Source: Sphingopyxis sp. LC81
Lineage (GTDB): Bacteria > Pseudomonadota > Alphaproteobacteria > Sphingomonadales > Sphingomonadaceae
Direction of reading: 5' to 3'
DNA: 64,000 nucleotides
Assembly: GCF_000756375.1 (NCBI RefSeq)
Contig: NZ_JNFD01000035.1
Span: 161,501 to 225,500 of the forward strand
The notes beneath the pieces are model-generated. The model ran no database searches and was not told the origin of the DNA. It was given only the letters and a program-made list of their open reading frames with translations. The translations under genes were made by a program, and so were the position numbers. Positions 35,753 through 43,672 of this stretch are shown here, piece after piece (the first letter of the stretch is position 1; each line of letters starts with the position of its first letter).

Positions 35753-37536
35753 TCGGCTTCTCCCTTCGGACGGACGCTCACGACGCGCATCATCCCGGCA
35801 TGCATGTGGTAAAGCATATGACAATGGAACGCCCAGTCGCCGAGCGCGTCGGCGGTGAAGTCGAAGCTCGCGGTGCCGCCGGGCTGGACCAGCACCGTGT
35901 GCTTGCGCGGCGAACGGTCGCCCTTTCCCGTGACCAGTTCGAAGAAATGGCCGTGAAGGTGGATCGGGTGGCTCATCATCGAATCGTTGATGAGGTTGAT
36001 CCGGACCCGTTCGCCCTCGATGAAGGGGATCGGCTCGTGATGGTCGGACATTTTCACGCCGTCGAACGACCACATGAAGCGTTCCATATTGCCGGTGAGG
36101 TGGATATCGAGCGAGCGCGAGGCGGCGCGCACATCGGGATTGCGTTCGAGCGCGACAAGGTCGTGATAGGTCAGCACCTTGTGCCCGACGTCCTCGAGCC
36201 CCTGCCCCGGTTCGCCCATGCGGTCGACCGGCATCGGCGAGATCGACTGGACGCTCGGGTCGCGCTTGACCTGCGGCGCGACGCTGAAGTCGCGCATGCT
36301 GTGGTTCATGCCCCCGGCATCATGGCCCATCGCGGCGTGATCGACGACCCCGCCGTCGGCCGGCGGCGGGGTGCAATGGCCCATTGCCGCATGTTCGGGC
36401 GTGCACGACGCATCGCCGCTCGCCATCGTGCCCATGCCCATGTCCTTCATCGTCGCGAGCGGGCGTTCGCGGAGCGGCGGCACCGCGGCGGCCATGCCGG
36501 CGCGCGGCGCGAGCGTCGCGCGTCCCATGCCCGAACGGTCGTTCGCCTCGGCGACCAGCGTATAGGCGCGGTCCTCGATCGGGGTCACGATGACATCATA
36601 GGTTTCGGCGACGGCAATCTGGAACTCGTCGATCTCGGTCGGCACGACGTTGAGCCCGTCGGCCTGGACGACGGTCATCCTGAGACCGGGTATACGCACA
36701 TTGAAGATCGTCATCGCCGAGGCGTTGACGATCCGCAGCCGCACGCGCTCGCCCGGATGGAACAGCGCGGTCCAATTGTCGCGCGGACCGTGGCCGTTGA
36801 CGAGGAAGCTATAGGTCGATCCGTTGACGTCGGCGACATCGGTCGGGTCCATGCGCATCGCGCCCCATTCGACGCGCTCCTTCAGCGACTGGTCCTTGCC
36901 GGCCAGCAGACCGGACAGGGTCTGGCGCTGCATGTTGAAATGGCCCGGGTTGACCTTGAGCTTTCGAAAGATCGCCTCGGGCGACAATTGGCTATGGTCC
37001 GAGAGGACGACGACATGCTCGCGATCATAACCGATCGGATCGGGACCGGCGGGATCGATGACGATCGGGCCGTAATGACCGAGCTGTTCCTGAAGCCCCG
37101 AATGGCTGTGATACCAATAGGTCCCCGATTGGACGACGGGAAATTCATAGACGAAGCGCGATCGCGGCTTGATCCCGGGGAAGCTGACGCCGGGCACGCC
37201 GTCCATGTGGAACGGCAGGATCAGCCCGTGCCAATGGATCGAGCTGTCCTCATCGAGGTCGTTGATGACGGTGAGGCGTGCCGTCTGGCCTTCCTTCAGG
37301 CGCACGAGCGGCGCGGGCACGGTGCCGTTGATCCCGATCGCGCGGCTGACCTTGCCGTCGATCCGCATCGTCTGACGCGCGATGCGAAGGCTGATATCAT
37401 TCCCCGACACCGTCGGCAGCGGCGCAACAATGCCGGGCGACACCGACTGCGCCCAGGCCGGAAACCAGGGAGCAAGCGCGGCCACGGTTCCGCCGCCCAA
37501 TGCCCCCGTCACGAAACGACGCCTGTCTATCTGCAT
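35749..37536 (-). CDS. copA: Periplasmic multicopper oxidase CopA
   Basis: A 595-residue multicopper oxidase exported by Tat (RRRFVTGALGGG at the N-terminus). Type 1/2/3 copper ligands are visible: IHWHGL near residue 90, YWYHSHSG near 130, SHPIHLHGHFFEL near 545 and the C-terminal HCHMLYHMHAGMM. A Met/His-rich insert (about 365-430) contains MKDMGMGTM and one C-TPEHAAMGH-C-TP motif that is also found twice in CopB. It is the first gene of a copAB operon, 31 bases downstream of an ECF-type promoter motif. It probably oxidises Cu(I) and binds excess copper. Confidence 0.95.
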   Translation of the reverse strand: MQIDRRRFVTGALGGGTVAALAPWFPAWAQSVSPGIVAPLPTVSGNDISLRIARQTMRIDGKVSRAIGINGTVPAPLVRLKEGQTARLTVINDLDEDSSIHWHGLILPFHMDGVPGVSFPGIKPRSRFVYEFPVVQSGTYWYHSHSGLQEQLGHYGPIVIDPAGPDPIGYDREHVVVLSDHSQLSPEAIFRKLKVNPGHFNMQRQTLSGLLAGKDQSLKERVEWGAMRMDPTDVADVNGSTYSFLVNGHGPRDNWTALFHPGERVRLRIVNASAMTIFNVRIPGLRMTVVQADGLNVVPTEIDEFQIAVAETYDVIVTPIEDRAYTLVAEANDRSGMGRATLAPRAGMAAAVPPLRERPLATMKDMGMGTMASGDASCTPEHAAMGHCTPPPADGGVVDHAAMGHDAGGMNHSMRDFSVAPQVKRDPSVQSISPMPVDRMGEPGQGLEDVGHKVLTYHDLVALERNPDVRAASRSLDIHLTGNMERFMWSFDGVKMSDHHEPIPFIEGERVRINLINDSMMSHPIHLHGHFFELVTGKGDRSPRKHTVLVQPGGTASFDFTADALGDWAFHCHMLYHMHAGMMRVVSVRPKGEAE

Positions 37537-37567
37537 AAAATTCCCGGATATTGCCTTGTCTCAATAG

Positions 37568-37595
37568 TCATACGCGGCACGCTCCCCCGCCCCTC
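37568..37595 (-). promoter_or_regulatory. ECF-type promoter motif upstream of copA
   Basis: On the minus strand GAGGG (37595-37591), 16 bases, then CGTATGA (37574-37568), ending 31 bases before the copA ATG. The GAGGG and CGTAT parts and the spacing match three other sites in the region. Confidence 0.62.
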
Positions 37596-37637
37596 ACCCT
37601 TTCGGACGAAATTGCGTGATGAGCTGCGCTCCTGCCT

Positions 37638-38222
37638 TCAGCCTGTCTCGCGCACGGCCGTCTCGCCGAGCAGCGCCTTCAATTTCGCACGGGCACGGTA
37701 GAGCCGCATTTCGATCGTCTTCTCGCTTGTCTGGAGCAGTTCGGCGGTTTCCGCCTGACTCAGCTCCTCGACGCCGCGAAGCACCAGAACCTCGCGCAAA
37801 TTGGGTGCGAGGCGCGACATGGCGGCGCGGACGCGGGCGAGTTCGGCCCGGTCGGCCGCTTCGGCATCGGGCGCCGGGCCATCGCTCGCGACATCATGGG
37901 CGCTTTCGAGCGGCAAGGCGCGCGCGAAGAAGGACCGGACCGCGCGGCGCCGCGCCCAGTCGCGGCACTTGTTGAGCGCGATCCGGGCGATCCATATCCG
38001 GAACGGCCGGTCCGCATCGTAGCGGCCAAGCGCCGCAAAGCCGGCGACAAAAGTTTCCTGCGTCAAATCCATCGCCTCGTCCGGATCGCCGATATTGGCA
38101 CGGATCAGGCGAAAGACCGGCGCCTTGTACCGTCGCAACAATTCCCGATAGACCTGTTGTTGACCGGCGCTTGCCAGCGCAGCGAGCTCGCGGTCGCTAC
38201 ATTGCGCAAGGTCGAGGGTCAC
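37638..38222 (-). CDS. ECF RNA polymerase sigma factor, CnrH-like
   Basis: A 194-residue ECF sigma factor. Region 2 covers about 25-95 (MDLTQETFVAGFAALGRYD, FRIWIARIALNKCRDWARRR) and region 4 about 135-190 (LREVLVLRGVEELSQAE, TSEKTIEMRLYRARAKLK). The GTG at 38222 overlaps the stop of the sensor gene as GTGA. Gene order anti-sigma, sensor, sigma is that of cnrYXH of Cupriavidus, where the sigma factor is released when periplasmic metal binds CnrX. Here it lies between copAB and copCD. Its likely targets are the four GAGGG-N16-CGTAT sites. Confidence 0.9.
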   Translation of the reverse strand: MTLDLAQCSDRELAALASAGQQQVYRELLRRYKAPVFRLIRANIGDPDEAMDLTQETFVAGFAALGRYDADRPFRIWIARIALNKCRDWARRRAVRSFFARALPLESAHDVASDGPAPDAEAADRAELARVRAAMSRLAPNLREVLVLRGVEELSQAETAELLQTSEKTIEMRLYRARAKLKALLGETAVRETG

Positions 38223-38659
38223 CGCGCATCGGCGGTCAGCGCCTGGACCACGCTCTTGTCGAACATCGCGGCCTGCTCGCGGTCGAGGACGACGCGCATC
38301 GCGAACAGATGCTGGAGCGTCTCCTTCTGCAGCTCGCCCATCACGCGGTGGGTCTCGTCGATCGCCTCGGTAACGCGCGGTCCATAGCCATGTTCGGCTT
38401 CGATCGCCTGCGCAAGCCGGATATTGGCGGCGCGCATGTCGAGTTCGAGCGCATCGCGCCGGGTCGCGAATTTCGCCTCGATCTTGTCGAGCTTCACCTT
38501 CTGCGCGGGTGAAAGCTTCAGTTCGCGATGGAGAAGCGCGTGAAGTTCGGTTTCGCTGGCACGCGGCGCCTCGACGACGAGGCGTCCGGCGAGCACGCCA
38601 GCGAGTGCCGCGACGAACGCGACCAGACCGAAGAGCAGCAAACGGCGCGACGACGTCAT
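38219..38659 (-). CDS. CnrX-like periplasmic metal sensor
   Basis: A 146-residue protein with an N-terminal membrane anchor (about 8-27) and a helical periplasmic domain of the heavy-metal sensor type. The CnrX metal ligands appear conserved: H40 and H44 (HALLH), E61, H117 and M121 (HLFAM). These correspond to CnrX H42, H46, E63, H119 and M123 with a constant shift of two. In CnrX these residues bind Ni or Co. The ATG at 38659 overlaps the upstream stop (TGATG). The ligand set indicates a metal switch, while the neighbourhood points to copper. Confidence 0.88.
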   Translation of the reverse strand: MTSSRRLLLFGLVAFVAALAGVLAGRLVVEAPRASETELHALLHRELKLSPAQKVKLDKIEAKFATRRDALELDMRAANIRLAQAIEAEHGYGPRVTEAIDETHRVMGELQKETLQHLFAMRVVLDREQAAMFDKSVVQALTADAR

Positions 38660-38922
38660 CAACGCGAATCCAGCAAGGTCGAGGGGGCCAGCGGACTGGC
38701 CGGAATGAGCGGCGTGATCGGGCTCGCGGCAACGGCGGGCGGAACGACCGCGCTGCCGACAACGAAGCCACCACCCAGCGAAACGAAAGCGGCAATCGCC
38801 ATCATGCGCCGCACCGCCGACGCCTCGCGCTGCCGACCCGCGAGCGCGGACAGCACACGCTCGTCGAGCGTTTCGAGCTCGATCGGCACCTGCGCTTCAT
38901 TCAAAATCCGGAGTTCGTCCAT
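38659..38922 (-). CDS. CnrY-like membrane anti-sigma factor
   Basis: An 87-residue protein: a cytoplasmic N-terminus (about 1-38, including LETLDERVLSAL) that would hold the sigma factor, one membrane helix (about 39-60, MMAIAAFVSLGGGFVVG) and a short Pro/Ala-rich periplasmic tail. Size, topology and position first in the operon match CnrY. GGGAAGG 3 bases before the ATG at 38922 supports this start over an earlier ATG. It is preceded by an ECF-type promoter motif, so the module is probably autoregulated. Confidence 0.78.
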   Translation of the reverse strand: MDELRILNEAQVPIELETLDERVLSALAGRQREASAVRRMMAIAAFVSLGGGFVVGSAVVPPAVAASPITPLIPASPLAPSTLLDSR

Positions 38923-38947
38923 CGGCCTTCCCGCAGTCCACAACAGA

Positions 38948-38975
38948 TAATACGCGCACGATCGCATCATCCCTC
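38948..38975 (-). promoter_or_regulatory. ECF-type promoter motif upstream of the cnrY-like gene
   Basis: On the minus strand TGAGGG, with GAGGG at 38975-38971, then 16 bases, then CGTATTA (38954-38948), 25 bases before the ATG. It lies divergent to the copC promoter in the same 146-base gap. Confidence 0.65.
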
Positions 38976-39008
38976 AGAAATAATCCAACAAGAGCTTGCC
39001 GATTTTCC

Positions 39009-39036
39009 GAGGGCCGTGCCGCCGCTTTGCGTATTA
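39009..39036 (+). promoter_or_regulatory. ECF-type promoter motif upstream of copC
   Basis: GAGGG (39009-39013), 16 bases, CGTATTA (39030-39036), 32 bases before the copC ATG, which has GGAGG upstream. Spacing and hexamers match the three minus-strand sites. Confidence 0.65.
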
Positions 39037-39068
39037 GCAGGACAGACCCGAATTTGGAGGTTTTTATA

Positions 39069-39449
39069 ATGAAGTCATTTCTCCCCGCCGCAACCGCCGC
39101 CCTCGCGCTGCTTCTGACGCCCGTCGCGGCGGGCGCGCATGCCAAGCTCGTCGCCTCGACCCCGGCCGCCAATGCGACCGCCTCGAAAGTGACCTCGGTC
39201 AACCTGCGCTTCAACGAAAAGCTGATCGCCTCGACCGTGAAAGCCGAGCTGGTGATGACCGGCATGCCGGGCATGGCCAATCACGCGCCGATGAAGATTC
39301 CGGCGACGTCGTCGATGGGCAAGGACGGCAAGTCGCTGACGCTCACCGCCAAGCGCGCGCTCGTCCCCGGCACCTACAAGGTCACATGGTCGGCAGCGGG
39401 CGCCGATACGCACCGCATGGGAAGCGAATTCAGCTTCACGGTGAAATAA
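39069..39449 (+). CDS. copC: Copper-binding periplasmic protein CopC
   Basis: A 126-residue protein with a signal peptide (cleavage at GA-HAKL, leaving the N-terminal copper-ligand His typical of CopC). The CopC beta-sandwich shows LRFNEKLI, a Met-rich MTGMPGMANHAPMK loop and the C-terminal YKVTWSAAGADTHRMGSEF block. The ATG at 39069 is preferred to an upstream in-frame ATG because GGAGG stands directly before it. It forms an operon with copD (4-base gap) and lies divergent from the cnrYXH-like operon. Confidence 0.93.
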   Translation: MKSFLPAATAALALLLTPVAAGAHAKLVASTPAANATASKVTSVNLRFNEKLIASTVKAELVMTGMPGMANHAPMKIPATSSMGKDGKSLTLTAKRALVPGTYKVTWSAAGADTHRMGSEFSFTVK

Positions 39450-39453
39450 GGCC

Positions 39454-40392
39454 GTGGCCGATCTCCTGCTGATGGGTGTCCGGTTCGCGCTGTTCGCGGT
39501 CCTGATGCTCATCGCGGGACTCGCCGCTTTCCCGATCCATGCGCTGAAGCCTGGCGAGCGGCAGGATCCCGAACTGGGATCGATCCTCTCCCGGCCGATG
39601 CGGTGGCTCTGCGCCGCGGCCCTGTTCCTTTCGCTCATGGGCATGGCGGTCCTGACCGCCAGCATGCAGGGGATCGGGATCTTCGCCATCGACCCGGCAA
39701 TGGTCGTCGCGCTCGTGGGCGAGACCGATGTCGGCGTCGCCTGGCTCGTGCGCATGGCAGCCCTGCTTGTCGCGACGGTCGCCGCTTTCCGTATCGCCCG
39801 CAACCCGGTCGCGGCGACAATGATCGCCGCCGCGGCCGGGGCGGTCGCGCTGGCGACGCTGGCCTGGTCGGGCCATGCCGGGGCGAGCGAAGGCACCGCC
39901 GGATGGATTCACCGGGCAAGCGACACGCTCCATATGATTGCCGCCGCGATCTGGCTGGGCGCGATTGCCGGCTTCCTGCTGCTGCTCCGTCCGGGCGAAC
40001 CGGTCGCAAAAGACCGTCTCGCGATGACGGCCCGAAGCCTCGACCGGTTCGCGCCGGTGGGGACATTGTGCGTGCTCCTGATCGCGGCGACCGGACTGGT
40101 GAACGGCCAGATGATCGTCGGGGCCGCGAATATCGGGCGGTCGATCGCCTCGCCCTATGGTCAGCTTCTTGCGATAAAGCTCGTCCTGTTCGCCGCGATG
40201 CTGGCGCTCGCCGCCGCCAACCGCTGGCGTCTCACCCCCGCGCTCGGGCGCGCATTCGACGAGCCCGATACCGATCCTGCCAGCGCGGCGCGCGCGATGC
40301 GCCGCAGCCTGATCCTCGAAGCCTTGGCAGGTCTCGCGATCCTCGCGCTCGTCGCATGGTTCGGCATGCTGGAGCCCTTCAACCCCGCATGA
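39454..40392 (+). CDS. copD: Copper resistance inner-membrane protein CopD
   Basis: A 312-residue protein with about eight membrane helices. The family blocks are WSGHAGASEGTAGWIHRASD near residue 140, the IHRASDTLHMIAAAIWLGAI helix that follows, and a LVNGQ loop. CopD is thought to move copper across the inner membrane together with CopC. The start is GTG at 39454, with AAGG 3 bases upstream. It is the last gene of copCD; a MerR-type promoter begins 21 bases after its stop. Confidence 0.92.
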   Translation: MADLLLMGVRFALFAVLMLIAGLAAFPIHALKPGERQDPELGSILSRPMRWLCAAALFLSLMGMAVLTASMQGIGIFAIDPAMVVALVGETDVGVAWLVRMAALLVATVAAFRIARNPVAATMIAAAAGAVALATLAWSGHAGASEGTAGWIHRASDTLHMIAAAIWLGAIAGFLLLLRPGEPVAKDRLAMTARSLDRFAPVGTLCVLLIAATGLVNGQMIVGAANIGRSIASPYGQLLAIKLVLFAAMLALAAANRWRLTPALGRAFDEPDTDPASAARAMRRSLILEALAGLAILALVAWFGMLEPFNPA

Positions 40393-40412
40393 CCGGCACC
40401 CGATCGGCAGAC

Positions 40413-40443
40413 TTGACCCTGTAGTAGCTACAGGGTGCATAAG
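40413..40443 (+). promoter_or_regulatory. MerR-family (ZntR/CadR-type) metal-responsive promoter
   Basis: TTGACC (40413-40418) and CATAAG (40438-40443) are separated by 19 bases, the over-long spacer typical of MerR-activated promoters. Inside it a 21-base dyad has perfect arms ACCCTGTAG and CTACAGGGT around TAG (40416-40436). It drives the DUF3703-czc operon. No merR-type gene is in the window, so the regulator must be encoded elsewhere. Confidence 0.85.
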
Positions 40444-40472
40444 GGCGGCGAATCGAGCGGAGGGATAATCGC

Positions 40473-40847
40473 ATGAGCATGTTGGACCGTCGGGACGCGG
40501 CCGCGCTGATCGCGGTCGAGATGACGCAATATCGCGCCGCTCGCCGGGACGGCGACCATCCTGCCGCCTGGAACGCCATCGGACGCGCGCACATCGTTGC
40601 GCAGCCCTTTTTCGCACTTCACCTGTCTGCGCACTGGCACATGCTCGGTTTTGCGATTGCCCTTCGCGACGGGCGCGAGGTGGCCGGCCAGCTGCTGCGG
40701 CTTGCCCTCGTCCCGCTGGGATCGCTGACCGGCAGGCTGCCCGTCGGCAATACGGGCCGCGCCCGGATCAGCGCCTTCCGTCCAATGCCGGTGCCGCCCG
40801 ATCTCGCCAAGATGATTTCGCCACACGACAAACCGGTTTCGCGCTGA
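40473..40847 (+). CDS. DUF3703 family protein
   Basis: A 124-residue soluble protein, recognised as DUF3703 from AWNAIGRAHIVAQPFFALH and HWHMLGFAIALRDGREVAGQ (the second given in part). This family often accompanies heavy-metal efflux genes and MerR-type promoters. His residues in HIVAQPFFALHLSAHWHM could bind metal. GGAGGG stands 8 bases before the ATG. It is the first gene of the operon; its biochemical role is unknown. Confidence 0.85.
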   Translation: MSMLDRRDAAALIAVEMTQYRAARRDGDHPAAWNAIGRAHIVAQPFFALHLSAHWHMLGFAIALRDGREVAGQLLRLALVPLGSLTGRLPVGNTGRARISAFRPMPVPPDLAKMISPHDKPVSR

Positions 40848-40860
40848 TAGGGGAAGGGCC

Positions 40861-41187
40861 ATGTCGAATGCGTTCATGCGACTGCTGATGATCATCGGGG
40901 TGCTGCTTTGCAGCATGCACGTCGCCGAACCGGCGTCGGCGCATTCCACGGCAAGCGAAACCGCCTTTCACCTGTCGGCCGGCGACGGCGAACAGGACAG
41001 GCAGAATCCTGCATCGCAGCTCGCGCATGGCGGGCATCATCATTGCCCGGTCGCGCCGGACCTCAAGCCCACATCGACCGACGTCCCAGCGCAACCAGCC
41101 CGCGCGCCGCTTTTTGCCGCGCCCGCGACCCAGCTCGCTTCGCGCGTCCTGCCCCCGCTACTCGATCCGCCGCTCCTCGCGATCTGA
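40861..41187 (+). CDS. Small exported His-rich protein of the czc operon (CzcI-like position)
   Basis: A 108-residue protein with a signal peptide (about 1-27, SA-HS) and a GGHHHCP cluster near residue 58 that could bind Zn, Cd or Co; the tail is Pro/Ala/Leu-rich. It lies 13 bases after the DUF3703 gene and 57 before czcC. Small His-rich periplasmic proteins occupy this place in many czc operons. I do not recognise a named family, and the role is inferred from position. Confidence 0.72.
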   Translation: MSNAFMRLLMIIGVLLCSMHVAEPASAHSTASETAFHLSAGDGEQDRQNPASQLAHGGHHHCPVAPDLKPTSTDVPAQPARAPLFAAPATQLASRVLPPLLDPPLLAI

Positions 41188-41244
41188 GCACGCTCGCCGC
41201 TTTTTACGCGGCGATCTCTCCGATTAACCGAGGATGGAATCTTT

Positions 41245-42516
41245 ATGTTCAGGTTCGTTGCTGCCCTGGTGGCAGCTACATCGTGCGTCGCGATCGCGCA
41301 CGCACAGGAGGCCGGCACCGAAAGCCGCCAGATATCCGGCCCGCTTCTGACGCTCGACGAGGCCGTCGCGCTCGCGGGCGGCAGCGCGCCCGCGGGCGAA
41401 GCCGCGGCGGCGGACGTCGATGCCGCGAACGCCGCGCGCCGCGCGGCGGGGCTCCGGCCCAATCCCGCGCTTTCGGTCGAAGTCGAGAATTTCGTCGGCA
41501 CCGGACCCTATAATGGCATCAATGGCGCCGACGTGACGGCAAGCGTTGCGATCCCGCTCGAACTCGGCGGCAAGCGGCAAGCGCGCGTCGCGGTTGCCGA
41601 TGCTGCGACGCACCGCGCGCAAATCGCCCAGGCGATCGCCCAGGCGGACATAAGACTGCAAGTGACCGAACTCTATATCCAGGCCTCCGCGGCCGATGTG
41701 CGGGTCGCGATGGCCGAGGATCAATATCGTATCGCGGGCGACACCGCGCGTGCCGCGACAATCCGGGTGCAGGCGGGGCGCGCATCGCCGCTCGAACAGG
41801 AGCGCGCCGAAGTCGCGCGACTGACCGCGGAGGCCGAGGCCGGCAAAGCGCGGCGCCTCGCCGATGCCGCCCGTGCCAACCTCGCGCGGCGCGTCGGACG
41901 TCCGGTCGCCGGCCCGCTCGACATAGCGGTGCTCGGTGGACCCGGAAACGGAACGACGGGTCCACCCCGCCCCGTTTCGGCGGCGGGCACGCTCGCGTTG
42001 GCGGCCGCCGACGCCGATCTCCGGACCGCCGATGCCGGCGTCCGGCTGGCACGCTCGCAACGCGTGCCCGACGTCACGGTCGGGCCGGGGGTTCGCCGGA
42101 TCGAGGCGACCAACGATGTGGCGGCGGTGTTCAGCGTTTCGGTGCCACTGCCGCTGTTCAACAACGGACGCGCGGCGGTCGACCAGGCGAATGCCGAGCG
42201 GCGGCGCGCCGACGCGCAGCGGCGCGTCACGGCGCTCGACGTCGAGCAGGCGATCAGCGATGCCGAGGTGGAAGCCGCCAATGCGGCGGCGGCGGCGCGG
42301 GTCGCGAGCGGCCCCGCCCTCTCAGCGGCGATGGAAGCGGCCCGCATCGCGCGCATCGGCTACCGCGAGGGCAAGTTCGGGCAGCTCGACCTGCTCGATG
42401 CCGAACGGACGCTGACCGAGATGCGGGTCGCGTCGATCGAAGCGCTCGCCTCCTATCAACTTGCCAAGGCCCGGTTGGAACGCCTCACGGCTCCCGCGCC
42501 CCTCAAAGGAAATTGA
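41245..42516 (+). CDS. czcC: Outer-membrane factor CzcC of the heavy-metal RND efflux system
   Basis: A 423-residue TolC/OEP-family channel with a signal peptide (cleavage near AHA-Q) and two OEP repeats, including NPALSVEVENFVGTGPYNG near residue 75 and PDVTVGPGVRRIEATNDVA near 280. It has the CzcC-type SVPLPLFNNGRAA and a C-terminal EGKFGQLDLLDAERTL motif. It forms the exit duct for the CzcCBA tripartite pump. It is followed by czcB after 4 bases. Confidence 0.92.
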   Translation: MFRFVAALVAATSCVAIAHAQEAGTESRQISGPLLTLDEAVALAGGSAPAGEAAAADVDAANAARRAAGLRPNPALSVEVENFVGTGPYNGINGADVTASVAIPLELGGKRQARVAVADAATHRAQIAQAIAQADIRLQVTELYIQASAADVRVAMAEDQYRIAGDTARAATIRVQAGRASPLEQERAEVARLTAEAEAGKARRLADAARANLARRVGRPVAGPLDIAVLGGPGNGTTGPPRPVSAAGTLALAAADADLRTADAGVRLARSQRVPDVTVGPGVRRIEATNDVAAVFSVSVPLPLFNNGRAAVDQANAERRRADAQRRVTALDVEQAISDAEVEAANAAAAARVASGPALSAAMEAARIARIGYREGKFGQLDLLDAERTLTEMRVASIEALASYQLAKARLERLTAPAPLKGN

Positions 42517-42520
42517 CGCC

Positions 42521-43669
42521 ATGACCATCAACATCAGCCGAAAGCTGCTGCTCGCCGCGACACTGCCATTCTTCCTCGCGGCGTGCGGCGGCGGCGAGAG
42601 CGCCAAGCCCGCCGACGAGCATGGCGAGGAAGAGGCCGGCCATGCCGACGAAGGAAAAATCGCGCTCACGAACGAACAGGTCAAGATCGCCGGGATCGCC
42701 CTCGGTCGCCCGACGGTCGGCAGCGCCGGCGCCCTGCAATTGCCGGCGACGATCGAAGGCGATCCGCAAGCAACCCAGGCCGTGTCGGCCGCGATCGGCG
42801 GGCGCGTCGTCGCCCTCAATCGCAATCTCGGGCAGACCATCGGCCGGGGACAGACGCTCGCGATCATCGAAAGCCGCGAGGCGGCACAGCTCCAGGGCGA
42901 GGTGCAGGCCACACGCGCGCGCCTCGCGCTCGCCAACTCCAATCTCGCCCGCGAGGAGCGGCTGTTCGCGCAGCGCGTGTCGCCCGAGCAGGATGTCATT
43001 GCGGCGCGCACCGCCGCGACCGAGGCGCGGATCGCTTATCAGCTCGCCCAGCAACAGGTATCGGCAGCGGGCGGCGGTGGCGGCCAGCTCAACCGGATCG
43101 CGATTGCCGCACCGATCTCGGGACAGGTGATCGCGCGCAGCGTCGTTCTCGGACAGACCGTCGCCGCCGACGCCGAGCTTTACCGCATCGCGAACCTGTC
43201 GAGCGTTTCGCTGTCGCTGAACCTTCAGCCCGCGGACGCAGGACGCATTCGCCCGGGCGCTATCGTTTCGGTCAGCGCGCCCGGACGCCAGGCGACCAGC
43301 AAGATCAGCTTCGTCTCGCCCGCGCTCGATCCGACCACGAAGCTCGCGCCCGCGATCGCGATCCTCGATAATCGCGCCGGACAATGGCGCGTCGGCGAAG
43401 CGGTGACCGCGTCGGTCGCGCTCGCTGGCGCCGACGGCGATGCATCGATCAGCGTTCCCTCGACCGCGATCCAGACCGTCGAAGGCAAGAGTGTCGTGTT
43501 CGTTCGCACCAAAGAGGGTTTCGAGGTCGTTCCAGTCGTGCTGGGCGACCGCGCCGGCGCCAATGTGATCATACGTTCGGGACTCAAGGGCACCGAACAG
43601 ATCGCCATCACCAACAGTTTCGCGCTCAAGTCGGAAATCGGCAAGGGCGAAGCAGGCCATGAGGATTAA
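42521..43669 (+). CDS. czcB: Membrane fusion protein CzcB of the heavy-metal RND efflux system
   Basis: A 382-residue periplasmic adaptor with a lipoprotein signal (lipobox LAAC, residues 17-20), then an Asp/Glu/His-rich linker (EHGEEEAGHADEG) that may bind metal. Lipoyl, coiled-coil and beta-barrel domains follow (GGRVVALNRNLGQTIGRGQT; APISGQVIARSVVLGQTV). The ATG at 42521 yields the lipobox; an earlier in-frame start lies inside czcC. It ends with a His-containing EAGHED. Confidence 0.92.
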   Translation: MTINISRKLLLAATLPFFLAACGGGESAKPADEHGEEEAGHADEGKIALTNEQVKIAGIALGRPTVGSAGALQLPATIEGDPQATQAVSAAIGGRVVALNRNLGQTIGRGQTLAIIESREAAQLQGEVQATRARLALANSNLAREERLFAQRVSPEQDVIAARTAATEARIAYQLAQQQVSAAGGGGGQLNRIAIAAPISGQVIARSVVLGQTVAADAELYRIANLSSVSLSLNLQPADAGRIRPGAIVSVSAPGRQATSKISFVSPALDPTTKLAPAIAILDNRAGQWRVGEAVTASVALAGADGDASISVPSTAIQTVEGKSVVFVRTKEGFEVVPVVLGDRAGANVIIRSGLKGTEQIAITNSFALKSEIGKGEAGHED

Positions 43670-43672
43670 GCC

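Noticed and set aside
31348..37701. Long plus-strand open frames opposite the TonB receptor and copAB.
   Set aside because: They are shadows of well-supported genes on the minus strand and show no domain pattern.
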